Assembly (NCBI GenBank): GCA_023435965.1
Contig: JAEZLC010000267.1
Coordinates: 1-5,557 of the forward strand
Direction of reading: 5' to 3'
DNA from: Cyanobacteria bacterium OH_CDB_58
GTDB lineage: Bacteria; Cyanobacteriota; Vampirovibrionia; Gastranaerophilales; Gastranaerophilaceae
DNA length: 5,557 bases
Shown here in pieces: positions 4,958-5,557 of the stretch; positions within the stretch are counted from its first letter, which is position 1; the number at the start of each line of letters is the position of its first letter. The translations under genes and the position numbers were made by a program. The notes below the pieces were generated by a model that had not been told where the DNA came from, did not search any database, and saw nothing but the letters and a program-made list of their open reading frames with translations.

Positions 4958-5557
4958 ATGGACGAAATAACAATAATATTCCCAAATCAGCTGTTTAAGA
5001 ACTCCCCTGTTTTATCAAAAGACAGGCAAATTTTTTTAATAGAAGATAAAAGATATTTCACGGATTTTAAGTTTCACAAGTACAAACTGCTCTTGCATAG
5101 AGCTTCGATGAAATACTACTGCGATTTTTTGAAAGAAAAGGGCTACAAAGTAAAATACCTCAACTTTGATCAGGATTGGGAGGAGATAATAAAAGAGCAA
5201 AAAATTCAAAAAGTTTTTGCAATCTATGTAATAGATTACACATTAAAAAACAGAATAGAAAATCTGGACATAAGTGTTCACTGGCACAGTTCCCCTTCAT
5301 TTTTGTGCAACGAAGAAGATTTCAGACACTTTTTTGAAGGCAAAAACCATTTTTCTCAAACTTCGTTTTATATTTATCAAAGAAAGAAATTAAAGATATT
5401 ATTAACAAAAGAGGGCAAAGCAATAGGAGAAAAGTGGACCTTCGACAAGTTAAACAGAGAAAAGCTCCCTTCCAACATAGAAATTCCAAAACTGCCAATT
5501 CTTGACGAGAATAAATATTTAAAAGAAGCCAAAGCCTATGTAGACAAACATTTCAAG
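4958..5557 (+). CDS. Photolyase-related protein (FeS-BCP / (6-4) photolyase family), N-terminal fragment
   Basis: The first 200 codons run off the right edge without a stop. The N-terminus has the antenna-domain signatures of the COG3046/DPRP family: IIFPNQLF (6-13, replacing the usual gDQL-type motif), IFLIED (25-30), FHKYKLLLHRASMKYY (39-54) and KVKYL (64-68). Then comes the family block with FYxxQRKK (137-144), GEKWTFD (157-163) and NREKLP (166-171). Known members such as Agrobacterium PhrB carry FAD, a lumazine chromophore and a 4Fe-4S cluster, and repair (6-4) photoproducts with light. The FAD and cluster-binding C-terminal part is beyond the window, so activity cannot be judged. The ATG at 4958-4960 gives the expected family N-terminus; the Shine-Dalgarno is poor. 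It is divergent from the small gene and the PLD operon. A photosensory cryptochrome role is the alternative. Confidence 0.85.
   Translation, partial: MDEITIIFPNQLFKNSPVLSKDRQIFLIEDKRYFTDFKFHKYKLLLHRASMKYYCDFLKEKGYKVKYLNFDQDWEEIIKEQKIQKVFAIYVIDYTLKNRIENLDISVHWHSSPSFLCNEEDFRHFFEGKNHFSQTSFYIYQRKKLKILLTKEGKAIGEKWTFDKLNREKLPSNIEIPKLPILDENKYLKEAKAYVDKHFK

Noticed and set aside
1..5557. CRISPR array, tRNA or rRNA, insertion sequence, attachment site or riboswitch
   Set aside because: I searched by eye and found no regularly spaced repeats, cloverleaf, transposase or integrase motifs, or known aptamer consensus.

Overview
The window is AT-rich bacterial DNA holding five genes, two of them cut by the window edges, and most of the coding is on the minus strand. 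Gene content does not fix the taxon. Three neighbouring minus-strand proteins begin with a low-complexity leader that carries a short aromatic motif (ISFG, VPFKG, VSFAAQ). I associate such leaders loosely with Vampirovibrionia/Gastranaerophilales (Melainabacteria-type) genomes. That is an impression from memory and could be wrong.

Layout, left to right. Positions 1-323 (-) hold the N-terminal 107 codons of an unrecognised protein with a strong Shine-Dalgarno. A good sigma70-type promoter (554-581) lies far upstream of it, leaving a leader of about 224 nt that contains a possible 38-residue hydrophobic small ORF. Positions 726-2426 (-) encode a 566-residue protein with a central DEDDh 3'-5' exonuclease domain (RNase T/DnaQ type) between two unrecognised flanks. 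Positions 2429-4402 (-) encode a 657-residue phospholipase D superfamily protein with two complete HKD motifs. The PLD gene is transcribed first, and its stop is 2 nt from the GTG start of the exonuclease gene. The exonuclease ribosome binding site overlaps the end of the PLD gene, so the two are almost certainly one translationally coupled operon.

Upstream of the PLD gene is a 59-codon minus-strand gene (4510-4689), easily missed because of its size. Positions 4690-4957 are a divergent intergenic region with promoter-like and palindromic elements. From 4958 (+) to the right edge runs the N-terminal 200 codons of a photolyase-related protein of the FeS-BCP/(6-4) photolyase family (COG3046 type).

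How they may work together: the HKD phosphodiesterase and DEDDh exonuclease could act in sequence on nucleic acid or on a phosphodiester substrate. The coupling is seen in the sequence, but the shared role is inference. The photolyase is divergently transcribed and need not be related, although both units could concern DNA repair. I see no tRNA, rRNA, CRISPR array, insertion sequence or integrase.
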